From assembly GCA_017532155.1 (NCBI GenBank), contig JAFXJP010000016.1:27387-91386 (forward strand): a stretch of DNA of 64,000 bases, read 5' to 3'. The notes below the pieces were generated by a model, which saw only the letters and a program-made list of their open reading frames with translations, was not told the origin of the DNA and did not search any database. This document shows, piece after piece, positions 25,715 to 34,037 of the stretch. This DNA is from Clostridia bacterium (GTDB lineage: Bacteria > Bacillota > Clostridia > Christensenellales > Aristaeellaceae). Every line of letters begins with the position of its first letter. Position 1 is the first letter of the stretch. Position numbers and translations under genes: made by a program.

Positions 25715-26181
25715 GGGATTGTTCCTCCGGTTTCAGGGTCAAAGCGCTCCAGGGGGATGCCAGCCTCCCGGAACAGCTCCAGGGAAAAATCATCGGGATA
25801 GCCGTACTGATACACCACGCGGCGGATACCGGCATTGATGATCATGCGCGTGCACACAGAGCAGGGCTGATGCGTACAGTACAGCGTGCCGCCGTCAATG
25901 GAAATACCAAGCTTGGCCGCCTGGATGATGGCGTTCTGCTCGGCATGGATGGCAAAGCACACTTCCGTGCGCGTACCGCTTGCCACGCCCAGCTTGCGGC
26001 GCAGGCATTCGCCCTTTTCGCGGCAGGTGGCAAGGCCGGCAGGCGCGCCGTTATAGCCCGTGGTCATCACGCGCTTATCCTTGACGATGACGGCGCCGAT
26101 GGCGCGGCCCTCGGTGTAGCAGCTGGTCCAGGTGGAAACAAGATGCGCCATTTCCATAAAGCGAGCGTCCCATTTATCCAT
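25708..26181 (-). CDS. dCMP deaminase (ComEB-type cytidine/deoxycytidylate deaminase)
   Basis: A 157-residue zinc deaminase that converts dCMP to dUMP for thymidylate synthesis. The zinc and catalytic motifs are HAEQNAI (His ligand and proton-shuttle Glu) and PCSVC (two Cys ligands). The inserted GYNGAPAGLATC block and the second Cys-containing loop are typical of dCMP deaminases. It is the first gene of the seven-gene operon running to the GH13 enzyme and has a near-consensus promoter. Confidence 0.9.
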   Translation of the reverse strand: MDKWDARFMEMAHLVSTWTSCYTEGRAIGAVIVKDKRVMTTGYNGAPAGLATCREKGECLRRKLGVASGTRTEVCFAIHAEQNAIIQAAKLGISIDGGTLYCTHQPCSVCTRMIINAGIRRVVYQYGYPDDFSLELFREAGIPLERFDPETGGTIPC

Positions 26182-26237
26182 GCGTGCGGCCTCCTGACAA
26201 TCATTGTGTAAACAGAGAATAACTTTCCAATCTTATT

Positions 26238-26265
26238 ATTATACCTTTTGGACGCAAGCTGTCAA
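26238..26265 (-). promoter_or_regulatory. Promoter of the dCMP deaminase to GH13 operon
   Basis: On the minus strand TTGACA (26260-26265), 16-bp spacer, TATAAT (26238-26243). It is the only strong promoter found ahead of seven closely packed minus-strand genes. Confidence 0.82.
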
Positions 26266-26305
26266 TGGATTGCGCTTCATCCAATGAAAATTTGCATTTT
26301 ATACA

Positions 26306-26335
26306 ACGAAAAAGGAGCGCCCTTGCAGGCGCTCC
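26306..26335 (-). terminator. Terminator of the orphan solute-binding protein
   Basis: On the minus strand GGAGCGCC, a 6-nt loop and GGCGCTCC, followed by TTTTT. Confidence 0.85.
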
Positions 26336-26351
26336 GGAGAGAACAGAATGA

Positions 26352-27914
26352 TTAGCGGGACATGTAGCGGTCGTAGGCAGTCTGGGTGATTTCAAGCGCT
26401 TCGCTCATGCCGAACGCTTCAAGCTGCTTGACATAGGCGTCCCAGTCAGCCTCAACGGTCTTTTCACCCTTGATGAACTGTACCAGAGATTCATTGACAT
26501 AGGTCTTGATATCTGTCATCAGTCTGGCGCGGTCAGTGGATTCATCCAGCGTCAGCTGCACGCTGCTGGGAATGAACCAGGCAGAGTCCCAACCGGGCAT
26601 GGGAGAGTACATCTGACGCATAGCCAGAACAACTTCGTCACGCAGGAGGTTGGGGTTGAAGCGCTCAGCGGTGAACTCAACGCGAGGCCAATAGCTCAGG
26701 CGGCAGCAGTTGTGCATGATGGAGGTTTCGTACTTTTCGTTGTGGAGAACCCAATCGGTGTGTACGCGCTTGCCGTCAACCACATGCCAGCTCAGGCCTT
26801 CGGGGCCCCAGTTGGCATAATCAGCGCCTTCTTCACTGTAGGCGTAGTTGAGGAACTGGCATACCAGCGGAATGTATTCTTCAGGCAGAGACTGGGTAAT
26901 GACGGTATCGTAGCCTTCGTTCAGGTTGACATCCTGTCTGTTGAACAGGTGACCGACGAATTCTTCATTCATAGCCAGATAGGGGCCCTTGGCAATGCGG
27001 TTGTTCGCAGCCTGAGCATCAGAGTAGGCGTTGCCGATCGGGATGACGGAAGAAGCGACCAGCTTGGCGGAGAACTGCTTGCGGACAGCGGTATTCTTCA
27101 GCGTGGCGAAGTCCATAGACAGATAGCCCTTCTGATACCAGTCCGCCAACATTTCAACCATGGCCTTGTAGTTATCGCCGTAGGCGTAGTATTCGACCTT
27201 GCCGTCAACAACGTAGAAGTCGTCCGTGACCACGTTGAAGCCTTTGCCGAAGGTTTCCTTCATCTTATCCATGCTGGAAGCATAGGGAATGACATCAGGA
27301 TACTTGGCCAGAACAGCGTCAAAATATTTTTCGATGTCGTCAAAGGTCTTCCAGGTAGTAGGATCCATATTGAATTCATCCAGCCAATCCTGCTGGAGGA
27401 TGAAGCAGTCCGCCACAGTCTGCGGTTCTTCGCCCCATACGGAGAAGGCCAGCACCTGACCGTCTTCGTTATAGAACTGACGCTTGGCTTCTTCGGAGGA
27501 ATTAATCAGCGCGTAATAGTCAGGCGCATACTCTTCCAGATAAGGAGTCAGATCATAGATCAGGCCATCGTCATACGCCGCGACCAGACCGCCCTTGTAG
27601 TTCTTCTGGAAGTCAACAATAACATGCGGCATATCCTTCAATCCGCCGCTGAGAACCTTGGCGAAGCTTTCGGAAACGGCGCCATAGGTAGGATGGTAGA
27701 AATCAATATCAATGCCGGTAACCTTCTGGAAATCCTGCCACACGGGGCTGTCGTCCAGATCGGTATACACCTGAGAGCTGCCGGTGTTGAGTTCAAACCA
27801 AACCTTCAGCTTGAAGCCTTCCTCTGTCTGCAGAGGATAGGTGACATCGGCAACCGCAGCCACGGTGGGCAGCAGCATGCACATGAGTAGGAACAGTGCG
27901 AAGAACTTTTTCAT
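26352..27914 (-). CDS. Extracellular solute-binding protein, LipO/family 1 type (orphan)
   Basis: A 520-residue exported substrate-binding protein for an ABC importer. The signal peptide covers residues 1-22 (FALFLLMCMLLPTVAAVADV); no lipobox Cys is present, unusual for a Gram-positive binding protein. The body resembles long family-1 sugar-binding proteins of the LipO/YtcQ group: LTPYLEEYAPDYYALI, LQQDWLDEFNMDPTTW and late aromatic blocks. The ligand is probably a carbohydrate or glycoside. No permease or ATPase lies next to it. A promoter with paired TTGCGCAA palindromes drives it alone. Confidence 0.82.
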   Translation of the reverse strand: MKKFFALFLLMCMLLPTVAAVADVTYPLQTEEGFKLKVWFELNTGSSQVYTDLDDSPVWQDFQKVTGIDIDFYHPTYGAVSESFAKVLSGGLKDMPHVIVDFQKNYKGGLVAAYDDGLIYDLTPYLEEYAPDYYALINSSEEAKRQFYNEDGQVLAFSVWGEEPQTVADCFILQQDWLDEFNMDPTTWKTFDDIEKYFDAVLAKYPDVIPYASSMDKMKETFGKGFNVVTDDFYVVDGKVEYYAYGDNYKAMVEMLADWYQKGYLSMDFATLKNTAVRKQFSAKLVASSVIPIGNAYSDAQAANNRIAKGPYLAMNEEFVGHLFNRQDVNLNEGYDTVITQSLPEEYIPLVCQFLNYAYSEEGADYANWGPEGLSWHVVDGKRVHTDWVLHNEKYETSIMHNCCRLSYWPRVEFTAERFNPNLLRDEVVLAMRQMYSPMPGWDSAWFIPSSVQLTLDESTDRARLMTDIKTYVNESLVQFIKGEKTVEADWDAYVKQLEAFGMSEALEITQTAYDRYMSR

Positions 27915-27991
27915 GATTGTGCCTCCTTCATTTTTATATACAAAGAAAACGCTCTTTGAATATACAAAATATTGTGTATCAGGTTGAGAAT

Positions 27992-28020
27992 ATTATATAA
28001 TATCTTGCGCAAAAATACAA
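27992..28020 (-). promoter_or_regulatory. Promoter of the orphan solute-binding protein
   Basis: On the minus strand TTGTAT (28015-28020), 17-bp spacer, TATAAT (27992-27997), giving a leader of about 70 nt. Confidence 0.65.
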
Positions 28021-28042
28021 CCGTCGCACGAAAGTTGCGCAA
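28005..28042. promoter_or_regulatory. Paired TTGCGCAA palindromes over the binding-protein promoter
   Basis: Perfect 8-bp palindromes at 28005-28012 (inside the -10/-35 spacer) and 28035-28042 (upstream of -35), with centres 30 bp apart, about three helical turns. A repressor dimer or tetramer could bind both. The regulator is not identified. Confidence 0.5.
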
Positions 28043-28108
28043 TGTTGAGAAAAAATTGCACAGCAAAATATAAAGTGTTCAAAAATATATTTCTAATTGG
28101 AAAAAAGC

Positions 28109-28138
28109 TTGACAAACAGGCCCTGTAATGGTTACAAT
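28109..28138 (+). promoter_or_regulatory. Promoter of the structured RNA / rny transcript
   Basis: TTGACA (28109-28114), 18-bp spacer, TACAAT (28133-28138); start predicted near 28145. Confidence 0.75.
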
Positions 28139-28144
28139 AACTTG

Positions 28145-28439
28145 ACCGGCTGAAAAAGGCCCATGTGATACATGGCCTGTGCTGTTTTTCGATACACCAT
28201 GTTCTGGTTCCTCAGCTTCGGCAGGATTGTAACACCTGCCTTTACATGATAAAGCAAGCTTATTTGCGTTGCTGTTTTGTTGTGGTAAAAAATGTAGTTG
28301 GGGCGCGTAAGTCGCTCAGTGATATCCATGCTCCCACGGGAAAGCTATGCTTTTCCCGGTTGTTTGGCAATCAGAGAAGCGTAGTGTGTTGTAATGAATT
28401 CAGCATACAGCCGTGCAGGTTTGCTCCTGCACGGTTTTT
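28145..28439 (+). ncRNA. Candidate structured non-coding RNA upstream of rny
   Basis: A roughly 295-nt unit lies between its own promoter (28109-28138) and a rho-independent terminator (28411-28439), with no credible reading frame. The 3' strand at 28401-28413 (CAGCATA then CAGCCG) can pair with TGTGCTG (28178-28184) and CGGCTG (28147-28152). The small hairpin GGCC.CATGT / ACATGGCC at 28158-28176 is extruded between those 5' arms, forming a closed junction. Inside are hairpins GGCAGG/CCTGCC (28220-28240), GGGGC/GCTCC (28300-28334) and CGGGAAA/TTTTCCCG (28337-28358). The signatures of RNase P RNA, SRP RNA, tmRNA and T-box or SAM leaders are absent. A long 6S-type RNA is possible but not shown. 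Read-through would place it in the rny leader. Confidence 0.55.
28411..28439 (+). terminator. Terminator of the structured RNA, ahead of rny
   Basis: Stem CCGTGCAGG / CCTGCACGG with a 6-nt loop followed by TTTTT, 55 nt before the rny start. Its first three bases also belong to the RNA's closing helix, so the two structures compete. Confidence 0.8.
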
Positions 28440-28493
28440 CAATTGGTACATAAAAATAAAATTTGAGATTTTTAAAGAGAGGGAGGGACGCAA

Positions 28494-30035
28494 TTGAACA
28501 TTTATCTTGCCATTGGTCTGATCATTGTTGCGCTGGCCATCGGCGTGGTTGTCGGTATGGCGTATCGCAAGAATGTTGTGGAAAAAAGCATTGGCCGTTC
28601 GGAAGAATACGCCAAGAAGCTGCTGGACGACGCCACCCGCAAGGCAGCTGAAGTTAAAAAGGAAATGGAACTGGAAGCGAAGGAAGAAGTGCTTCGCCTC
28701 AAGAACAAGCTGGATGACGAAATCCGCACCCGCCGCGCCGAAATGCAGCGCAGCGAGCGCCGCGTAAACCAGCGTGAAGAAATGCTCGACAAGAAGATGG
28801 ATAACCTCGAAAAGCGCGAGGAAGCCATGAACAAAAAGGCCGAGCAGACCCAGGAACTCTACGATGAAGCGGAGCAGATCCGCGATAAGCAGGTCAAAGA
28901 GCTCGAGCGCATCGCCGGCATGACGCAGGACGAGGCCGAGCAGATGATCATCAGCCGCGTGCAGAAGGAAGCGTATCATGACGCTGCCGCGCTCGTGCGC
29001 GATATCGAAGCCAAGGCCAAGGATGAGGGCGAAAAGAAAGCCCGCAATATCATTGCCCTGGCCATCCAGAAGTGCGCTGCCGATCACGTGGCCGAAACCA
29101 CGGTATCCGTTATCAACCTGCCCAACGACGATATGAAGGGCCGCATCATCGGCCGTGAAGGCCGCAACATCCGCGCGCTGGAGACGGCGACGGGCGTTGA
29201 CCTGATCATCGATGACACCCCCGAAGCTGTGATCGTTTCCGCTTTCGATCCCGTGCGCCGCGAAATTGCGCGCATCGCCATCGAAAAGCTCATTCAGGAC
29301 GGCCGCATCCACCCCGCCCGCATCGAGGAAATGGTGGAAAAGGCCCGCAAGGAAGTGGACAATCAGATCCGCGAAGCCGGCGAACAGGCCATCTTCGAAA
29401 CGGGTCAGCACGGCCTGCATCCCGAATTGGTTAAGCTTCTGGGCCGCATGCGCTATCGCACTTCCTATGGCCAGAACGTGCTCAAGCACTCCATCGAAGT
29501 CAGCCACCTGGCGGGCCTCATGGCAGCCGAGCTGGGCGCGGATGTTCAGCTGGCCAAGCGCGCCGGTCTTCTGCACGATATCGGCAAGGCTGTCGACCAC
29601 GAGCAGGAAGGCACGCACGTACAGCTGGGCGGCGAACTGGCCCGCAAGTATCGTGAAAACAACGACGTGATCCACTGCATCCTGGCGCACCACAACGATG
29701 TGGAGCCCCAGACCGTGGAAGCCGTTCTGGTGCAGGCTGCTGACGCCATCAGCGCTGCCCGTCCCGGCGCGCGCCGTGAATCGCTGGAGAACTACATCAA
29801 GCGTCTGGAGAAGCTCGAGGCCATTGCCAATGAGTTTGCCGGCGTTGAAAAGTCCTACGCGATCCAGTCCGGCCGCGAAGTGCGCATCATGGTTAAGCCC
29901 GAGGATATTACCGATGAGGGCACCAAGGTGATGGCCAAGGAGATTGCCAAGCGCATTGAGCGCGAGCTGGAATATCCCGGTCAGATCCGCGTGAACGTGA
30001 TCCGCGAAACCCGCTGCACGGAATACGCAAAGTAA
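28494..30035 (+). CDS. rny: Ribonuclease Y
   Basis: A 513-residue membrane-anchored endoribonuclease that starts mRNA decay in Bacillota. Residues 3-22 are the transmembrane anchor, followed by a long charged coiled coil to about 190, a KH domain near 205-270 with [15 protein letters not shown], and an HD domain near 325-420 with the metal site [12 protein letters not shown]. Length and order match the family exactly. The start is TTG at 28494, with GGGAGGG 6-8 nt upstream; no ATG is in frame before the anchor. It lies just downstream of the structured RNA and its terminator. Confidence 0.97.
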   Translation: MNIYLAIGLIIVALAIGVVVGMAYRKNVVEKSIGRSEEYAKKLLDDATRKAAEVKKEMELEAKEEVLRLKNKLDDEIRTRRAEMQRSERRVNQREEMLDKKMDNLEKREEAMNKKAEQTQELYDEAEQIRDKQVKELERIAGMTQDEAEQMIISRVQKEAYHDAAALVRDIEAKAKDEGEKKARNIIALAIQKCAADHVAETTVSVINLPNDDMKGRIIGREGRNIRALETATGVDLIIDDTPEAVIVSAFDPVRREIARIAIEKLIQDGRIHPARIEEMVEKARKEVDNQIREAGEQAIFETGQHGLHPELVKLLGRMRYRTSYGQNVLKHSIEVSHLAGLMAAELGADVQLAKRAGLLHDIGKAVDHEQEGTHVQLGGELARKYRENNDVIHCILAHHNDVEPQTVEAVLVQAADAISAARPGARRESLENYIKRLEKLEAIANEFAGVEKSYAIQSGREVRIMVKPEDITDEGTKVMAKEIAKRIERELEYPGQIRVNVIRETRCTEYAK

Positions 30036-30134
30036 GATCAAGGGCTGTTCGGGAGGCTGCTTTGAAATCCAAAGCACCTCCCCCGCCCCAAGGCCTGCGC
30101 TGTGCTGATGCAAACACTGCGACAGGCAATAGAA

Positions 30135-30174
30135 AGAGAGAAGGTCGTCAAATCCACGACCTTCTCTCTTTTTT
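30135..30174 (+). terminator. Terminator of rny
   Basis: Stem AGAGAGAAGGTCGT / ACGACCTTCTCTCT with a 7-nt loop followed by TTTTT. A second GC-rich hairpin at about 30051-30085 (GGGAGG / CCTCCC) lacks a T run. Confidence 0.9.
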
Positions 30175-30200
30175 ATAAAATTTTCCGTAACCGCTCAATC

Positions 30201-30230
30201 AAAAGGAGGCTTTTTAAAAGCCTCCTTTTT
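30201..30230 (-). terminator. Terminator of the Cof/RsmF/PHP gene group
   Basis: Stem AAAAGGAGGCTTT / AAAGCCTCCTTTT, 10 nt after the PHP stop codon. It also has T tracts on the plus strand and may work both ways. Confidence 0.8.
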
Positions 30231-30239
30231 AACGTTCAC

Positions 30240-31274
30240 TTACAGCAATTCATCCACAAAATACGCCCTGGTGTATGCCTTCTTGCCGGCGTGGTCCATG
30301 ATCTCCAGGCGCACATAGCCGTCCTCAGGCAGCACTTCAAACTCTGCATGCGTGATCACTTCGCCCGCACGCGTGCCAATGTGCGGAATGCGGTTTTTAG
30401 CCTTATTGCGTGGCTCGGTGCGCAGGAATACCTCGCGCGCAGGCGAGCATTCCACATGAATCTTGTTGCCTTCCATATACAGCTTTTCAATGGTCGGGCC
30501 GGTGGAGGCGTAGAAATCGCCATTCGCAATCGCGGCGATAACCGTCTCATAATCGAGCTTCTCCGCCTTGATCATATTGAAGCCGCCAAAGGAATCGCAC
30601 AGCGGATCGCCGAAGGGATACTTGTTATGATTGTCATCATTGGCAAATACCTTGAGGCGCTGACCCATGCGCAGCAGCGTATCGTAGGTCTGCGCATCAT
30701 CGCTGGCATAGCCTTCCGTAGCATACACGCCGTGATTGTAAATTTCCATGCCCATCAGGCCTTGGTACTGCATCACATCAGTCAGATCCTCGCGCGACCA
30801 GACGGGGTGATTATAGAATACCAGATAACCGTTTTCATTGGCCTGCTTGATGATGCGGTTGATGCAGGAAACCGTGTATGTGCGGGTGCACAGATCGCCC
30901 ACACGCGGCAGATCCTCCACCGCATGATAGCGCGTAGCATAGCGCATAAAGCGCGGATCCACCATGATATGCTTATTCACATCCGGCGTTTTGGCGATGA
31001 AATTAAGATGCGTGGTATGGTAAAAACGGCTCAGCTCCGGCTCCATCATGTCCTTTACATACATTTCATAGCCATTGAGCATCAGGAAGCCTTCTTCCGA
31101 CATATCCGTATGATCCACCATGTACTCGTGGTCGGTGATCGCCAGGATGCTGTAGCCGTGCTCCTTGTACGCTTTTTTCAGTTCCTCCGGCGTCAGGTTG
31201 CCATCAGAGAGTGTGCTGTGGCAGTGCAGGTTGGCCTTGTAGAATTGTCCTTTTTCGGGCAGCAGATAACGCAT
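30240..31274 (-). CDS. PHP-domain metal-dependent phosphoesterase
   Basis: A 344-residue cytoplasmic PHP protein. Metal-binding motifs appear in order: NLHCHSTLSDG at 15-25, AITDHEY near 47, the FYNHPVWSRED region near 184, and FANDDNHNKYPFGD near 228. PHP proteins hydrolyse phosphoesters such as histidinol phosphate, nucleotides or phosphodiesters; a C-terminal beta domain of about 90 residues is of unknown role. It follows the RsmB/F-type methylase by 13 nt and is the last gene of a group with two HAD phosphatases. Substrate is unassigned. Confidence 0.82.
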   Translation of the reverse strand: MRYLLPEKGQFYKANLHCHSTLSDGNLTPEELKKAYKEHGYSILAITDHEYMVDHTDMSEEGFLMLNGYEMYVKDMMEPELSRFYHTTHLNFIAKTPDVNKHIMVDPRFMRYATRYHAVEDLPRVGDLCTRTYTVSCINRIIKQANENGYLVFYNHPVWSREDLTDVMQYQGLMGMEIYNHGVYATEGYASDDAQTYDTLLRMGQRLKVFANDDNHNKYPFGDPLCDSFGGFNMIKAEKLDYETVIAAIANGDFYASTGPTIEKLYMEGNKIHVECSPAREVFLRTEPRNKAKNRIPHIGTRAGEVITHAEFEVLPEDGYVRLEIMDHAGKKAYTRAYFVDELL

Positions 31275-31287
31275 ACAATCACCTCAT

Positions 31288-32196
31288 TTATTTATCTTTC
31301 CTGATTTTGCACAGGAAAAAGCCTTCGTATTTCGCATCCGGGCGCACGAGCAGCGCGCCGGGGATGGCGCAGGGCAGCTGCGGCAGCGCTGCAAGGCCGG
31401 GCAAATCAATCGCCTCCACATGTGCCTTTGCGCCGCGCAGCGCCTGGCTGACAATATCCTCATTTTCCATCTTCAGAATGGAGCAGGTGGAATACACCAT
31501 CGTCTGGCCAGGTTTGAGGATCGTCAGCGCTTTCTTGAGCAAATTCAGCTGAATCCGCGCTGAATTTTTCACCAGCTTTTCAGAAAACGCCTTGCAGGTC
31601 TGCGGATTATTCAGCAATATGGTGCCGCTACCGGAGCAGGGCGCATCCAGCAAAATCTGATCAAAACGGAAAAAATCCTCCATCTTGCTGGCGTCGCGCA
31701 CCATCACATTCACGCGCCCACAGCCCTGTTTTTCCAGATTATAGCGCATCTTTTCCGCCCGGATCTGATTGATCTCGCAGGCTGTGATATTGGCTTTATT
31801 GCCCGTCAGCGCCGCCATCTGCGTGGTTTTTCCGCCGGGGGCAGCTGCCATATCAAGAATATCGGTTCCGGGCTTGGGATCAAGCGCCAGGGGCGGCAGC
31901 ATGGAAGAGAGGCTTTGCAGATACACTTCGCCCCTCTCATACATCGGCAGCGCCCAGATTTCCTTTTCCATTCCCGCCTCCAGCAGGAACGCATCCGGGC
32001 TGAAGGGGACCTTCTCAAAGGCAATGCCCGCCAATGCCAGCGCCTGCGCCACAGCCTCGGCATCGCTTTTCAGCGTATTGACTCGCAGCGACGTACGGCG
32101 CTCCTGCGCCATGCCCAAAGCAATCTGCTCCGCGCATTCTTCGCCATATTGCTTTTGCAGCGACAGCCGCAAATACTCCGGCAGCTTTTCCGTCAT
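31288..32196 (-). CDS. RsmB/RsmF-family rRNA (cytosine-C5) methyltransferase
   Basis: A 302-residue SAM-dependent RNA m5C methyltransferase of the NOL1/NOP2/sun family. The SAM loop is DMAAAPGGKTTQMAAL, and the two family cysteines lie in LDAPCSGSG and VYSTCSI. The N-terminal RTSLRVNTLKSD block is typical. The protein is short compared with RsmB or YebU/RsmF, lacking N-terminal NusB and C-terminal PUA-like extensions. It overlaps the Cof phosphatase gene by 4 nt. Confidence 0.9.
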   Translation of the reverse strand: MTEKLPEYLRLSLQKQYGEECAEQIALGMAQERRTSLRVNTLKSDAEAVAQALALAGIAFEKVPFSPDAFLLEAGMEKEIWALPMYERGEVYLQSLSSMLPPLALDPKPGTDILDMAAAPGGKTTQMAALTGNKANITACEINQIRAEKMRYNLEKQGCGRVNVMVRDASKMEDFFRFDQILLDAPCSGSGTILLNNPQTCKAFSEKLVKNSARIQLNLLKKALTILKPGQTMVYSTCSILKMENEDIVSQALRGAKAHVEAIDLPGLAALPQLPCAIPGALLVRPDAKYEGFFLCKIRKDK

Positions 32197-33032
32197 ATCC
32201 GTTCCCCGCCTAAAATCTTTTCTTCAATAAACAGCGCTACGCCGTCTTCATCATTGGTAGCGGTGATGTAATCCGCCACAGCTTTCACCTCATCTTTGGC
32301 ATTGCCCATGGCCACGCCGCAGCCTGCCGCCTTGATCATCGTCAGGTCATTGGTACTGTCGCCCATTGCCGCAGCGCGGCTGATATCAATCCCCAATCTG
32401 CGGCAAAGCTCGGCAACCGCCACACCCTTTGAGCAGGTATTATCGTTGATTTCCATCGAGCGCGTAATGGACCCGGTGATGTTAAACAGCCCGGTTGCCT
32501 TCAGCTTTGGCCGGATGCAATCCAAAATAGCGCTGCCATAGCGCACAAGGCCCACCTTTTCCAGCCCGGGCACGCCGGCAGCAATATATGCTTCATCGCT
32601 TTCCCAGATCGGCGTTTTATTCTCCGCAAAGTATTTTTTATGCCAGGAAGGGATATCGCGCGTCTTGGTCAGTTCATGGGATTTTTTCGACAAAAGAATC
32701 TCGCCGTCAGCAAAAAACTCAATAAAATCGCAGTCGTCCTTAATCAGTTCATACAGCACGCGCGCAGCCTCTTTATCAAAGCCTTTGTGATACACGCGCT
32801 CTTCTGTTTTCAGGTCATATATCGAGGCGCCATTGGAAATAATGGCATAGTCAAAATTGAGTTCGTGAATAATCGGTGGTGCAATTTTCAACGTGCGGCC
32901 GGTAGCCACCACCAGCTTCACGCCTGCCGCCTGTGCCGCCTGCAGCGCATTCCTGGTGCGCCGCGATACCGTCTTATCGCTTTTCAGCACAGTGCCGTCC
33001 ATATCCAGAAACAAAATGTCATAATTGGGCAT
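32193..33032 (-). CDS. Cof-type HAD-IIB family phosphatase (copy 1)
   Basis: A 279-residue HAD phosphatase with a type IIB cap. Motif I is LFLDMDGTVL (nucleophile and acid Asp), motif II is VVATGRTL, motif III is the Lys in NDNTCSKGVAV, and motif IV is AAAMGDSTNDLTMI. Such enzymes dephosphorylate sugar phosphates, nucleotides or flavin precursors. It is a close paralogue of the gene directly upstream, so the pair is a tandem duplication. The 70-bp gap before it contains a TTGTATACAA palindrome (33087-33096). Confidence 0.9.
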   Translation of the reverse strand: MPNYDILFLDMDGTVLKSDKTVSRRTRNALQAAQAAGVKLVVATGRTLKIAPPIIHELNFDYAIISNGASIYDLKTEERVYHKGFDKEAARVLYELIKDDCDFIEFFADGEILLSKKSHELTKTRDIPSWHKKYFAENKTPIWESDEAYIAAGVPGLEKVGLVRYGSAILDCIRPKLKATGLFNITGSITRSMEINDNTCSKGVAVAELCRRLGIDISRAAAMGDSTNDLTMIKAAGCGVAMGNAKDEVKAVADYITATNDEDGVALFIEEKILGGERI

Positions 33033-33102
33033 CTGCTCTTCTCCCCAAATTTTTATCGTTTATCATATTACCACAAATTTCTATTGTTGTATACAATCAC
33101 CA

Positions 33103-33936
33103 TTAAAAATCGCCCAGCACCTTTTCCTCAATAAAACGCGCTACGCCGTCCTCATCATTGCTTGCCGTGATATCATCCGCCCTGTCCTTTACTTCCTGAA
33201 AAGCGTTGCCCATCGCCACACCGCAGTCAGCCGCCTCGATCATGGACAGATCATTCTGACTGTCGCCAATTGCCGCCGAACGCGCAATATCAACGCCCAA
33301 ACGCTGGCAGATGTCCCGCAGCGCCACGCCCTTGCCGCAGCCCTTATCATTGATTTCCAACGCTCCGGCAATTGACGCTGTGATGCTGAATAGTCCAGTC
33401 GGCTCAAGCCGGCTGCGAATCCGCTTCAGCACCTGTTCATCATAATTGACCAGCGCCACCTTTTCCAGTCCCGGCGCGCCAGCTGCCACATAGTCTTCCT
33501 CGCTGTCCCATATTCTGACTTTATTTTCAGCAAAGAATTTCATATGCCACGGCGGGATGGGCCTTTTGCCGATGCGCTCATAGGAAGCACATGAAAGCAT
33601 GATCCCGCCGTCAGCATAAAACTCAATAAAATCGCACTCCTCCACCAGCACCCTGCACATCTCACGCGCAGCTTCAAGATTGAAATCGTGGTGGTACACC
33701 CTCTCCCCCGTGCGCAGATCATAAATCGATGCGCCATTGGAGACCGCAGCATAGTCAAAGCCCAGTTCATGCACAAGCGCCGGCACAATTTTGAGCGTGC
33801 GCCCCGTCGCCACCACCAGCTTGACGCCCGCATCCTGCGCTGCCTTCAGCGCCTTGCGGGTGCGCTCGCTGGCCTCATTGCGGCTATTCAGCACCGTGCC
33901 GTCCATATCCAGAAACAAAATATCATAATTGCGCAT
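33103..33936 (-). CDS. Cof-type HAD-IIB family phosphatase (copy 2)
   Basis: A 277-residue HAD phosphatase highly similar to its neighbour over the whole length: both begin with NYDILFLDMDGTVL and share VKLVVATGRTLKI. Motif III Lys is in NDKGCGKGVAL and motif IV is SAAIGDSQNDLSMIEAADCG. The start is ATG at 33936 with AGGAGA 8 nt upstream; the open frame continues far upstream into the permease gene but has no ribosome site there. A weak promoter (TGTACA, 17 bp, TAAAAT) may lie near 33970-34000. Confidence 0.9.
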   Translation of the reverse strand: MRNYDILFLDMDGTVLNSRNEASERTRKALKAAQDAGVKLVVATGRTLKIVPALVHELGFDYAAVSNGASIYDLRTGERVYHHDFNLEAAREMCRVLVEECDFIEFYADGGIMLSCASYERIGKRPIPPWHMKFFAENKVRIWDSEEDYVAAGAPGLEKVALVNYDEQVLKRIRSRLEPTGLFSITASIAGALEINDKGCGKGVALRDICQRLGVDIARSAAIGDSQNDLSMIEAADCGVAMGNAFQEVKDRADDITASNDEDGVARFIEEKVLGDF

Positions 33937-33997
33937 CGGACTTATCTCCTGTATCCATATTGCTTTTATTTTACCACACTTCCGACTTTCTGTACAT

Positions 33998-34030
33998 GAA
34001 AAAAGCGTCCGATTGCTCAGACGCTTTTTC
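33998..34030. terminator. Terminator between the sugar ABC importer and the Cof genes
   Basis: Stem GAAAAAAGCGTC / GACGCTTTTTC with a 10-nt loop. It ends the permease operon on the minus strand and separates it from the phosphatase group. Confidence 0.78.
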
Positions 34031-34037
34031 ATTCTTA

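Noticed and set aside
24113-26181. Riboswitch ahead of the FolT-like vitamin transporter
   Set aside because: Gaps between genes are at most 27 nt, too short for an aptamer; control must act at the distant operon promoter.
28132-28329. Small minus-strand reading frame within the structured RNA region
   Set aside because: No ribosome site or family resemblance, and it overlaps a promoter and pairing elements on the plus strand.
28145-28439. Assignment of the RNA as RNase P RNA, SRP RNA or tmRNA
   Set aside because: The GAGGAAAGTCC, GGAAGGAAGCAG and tRNA-like 3' end signatures are all missing. 6S RNA remains possible but unproved.
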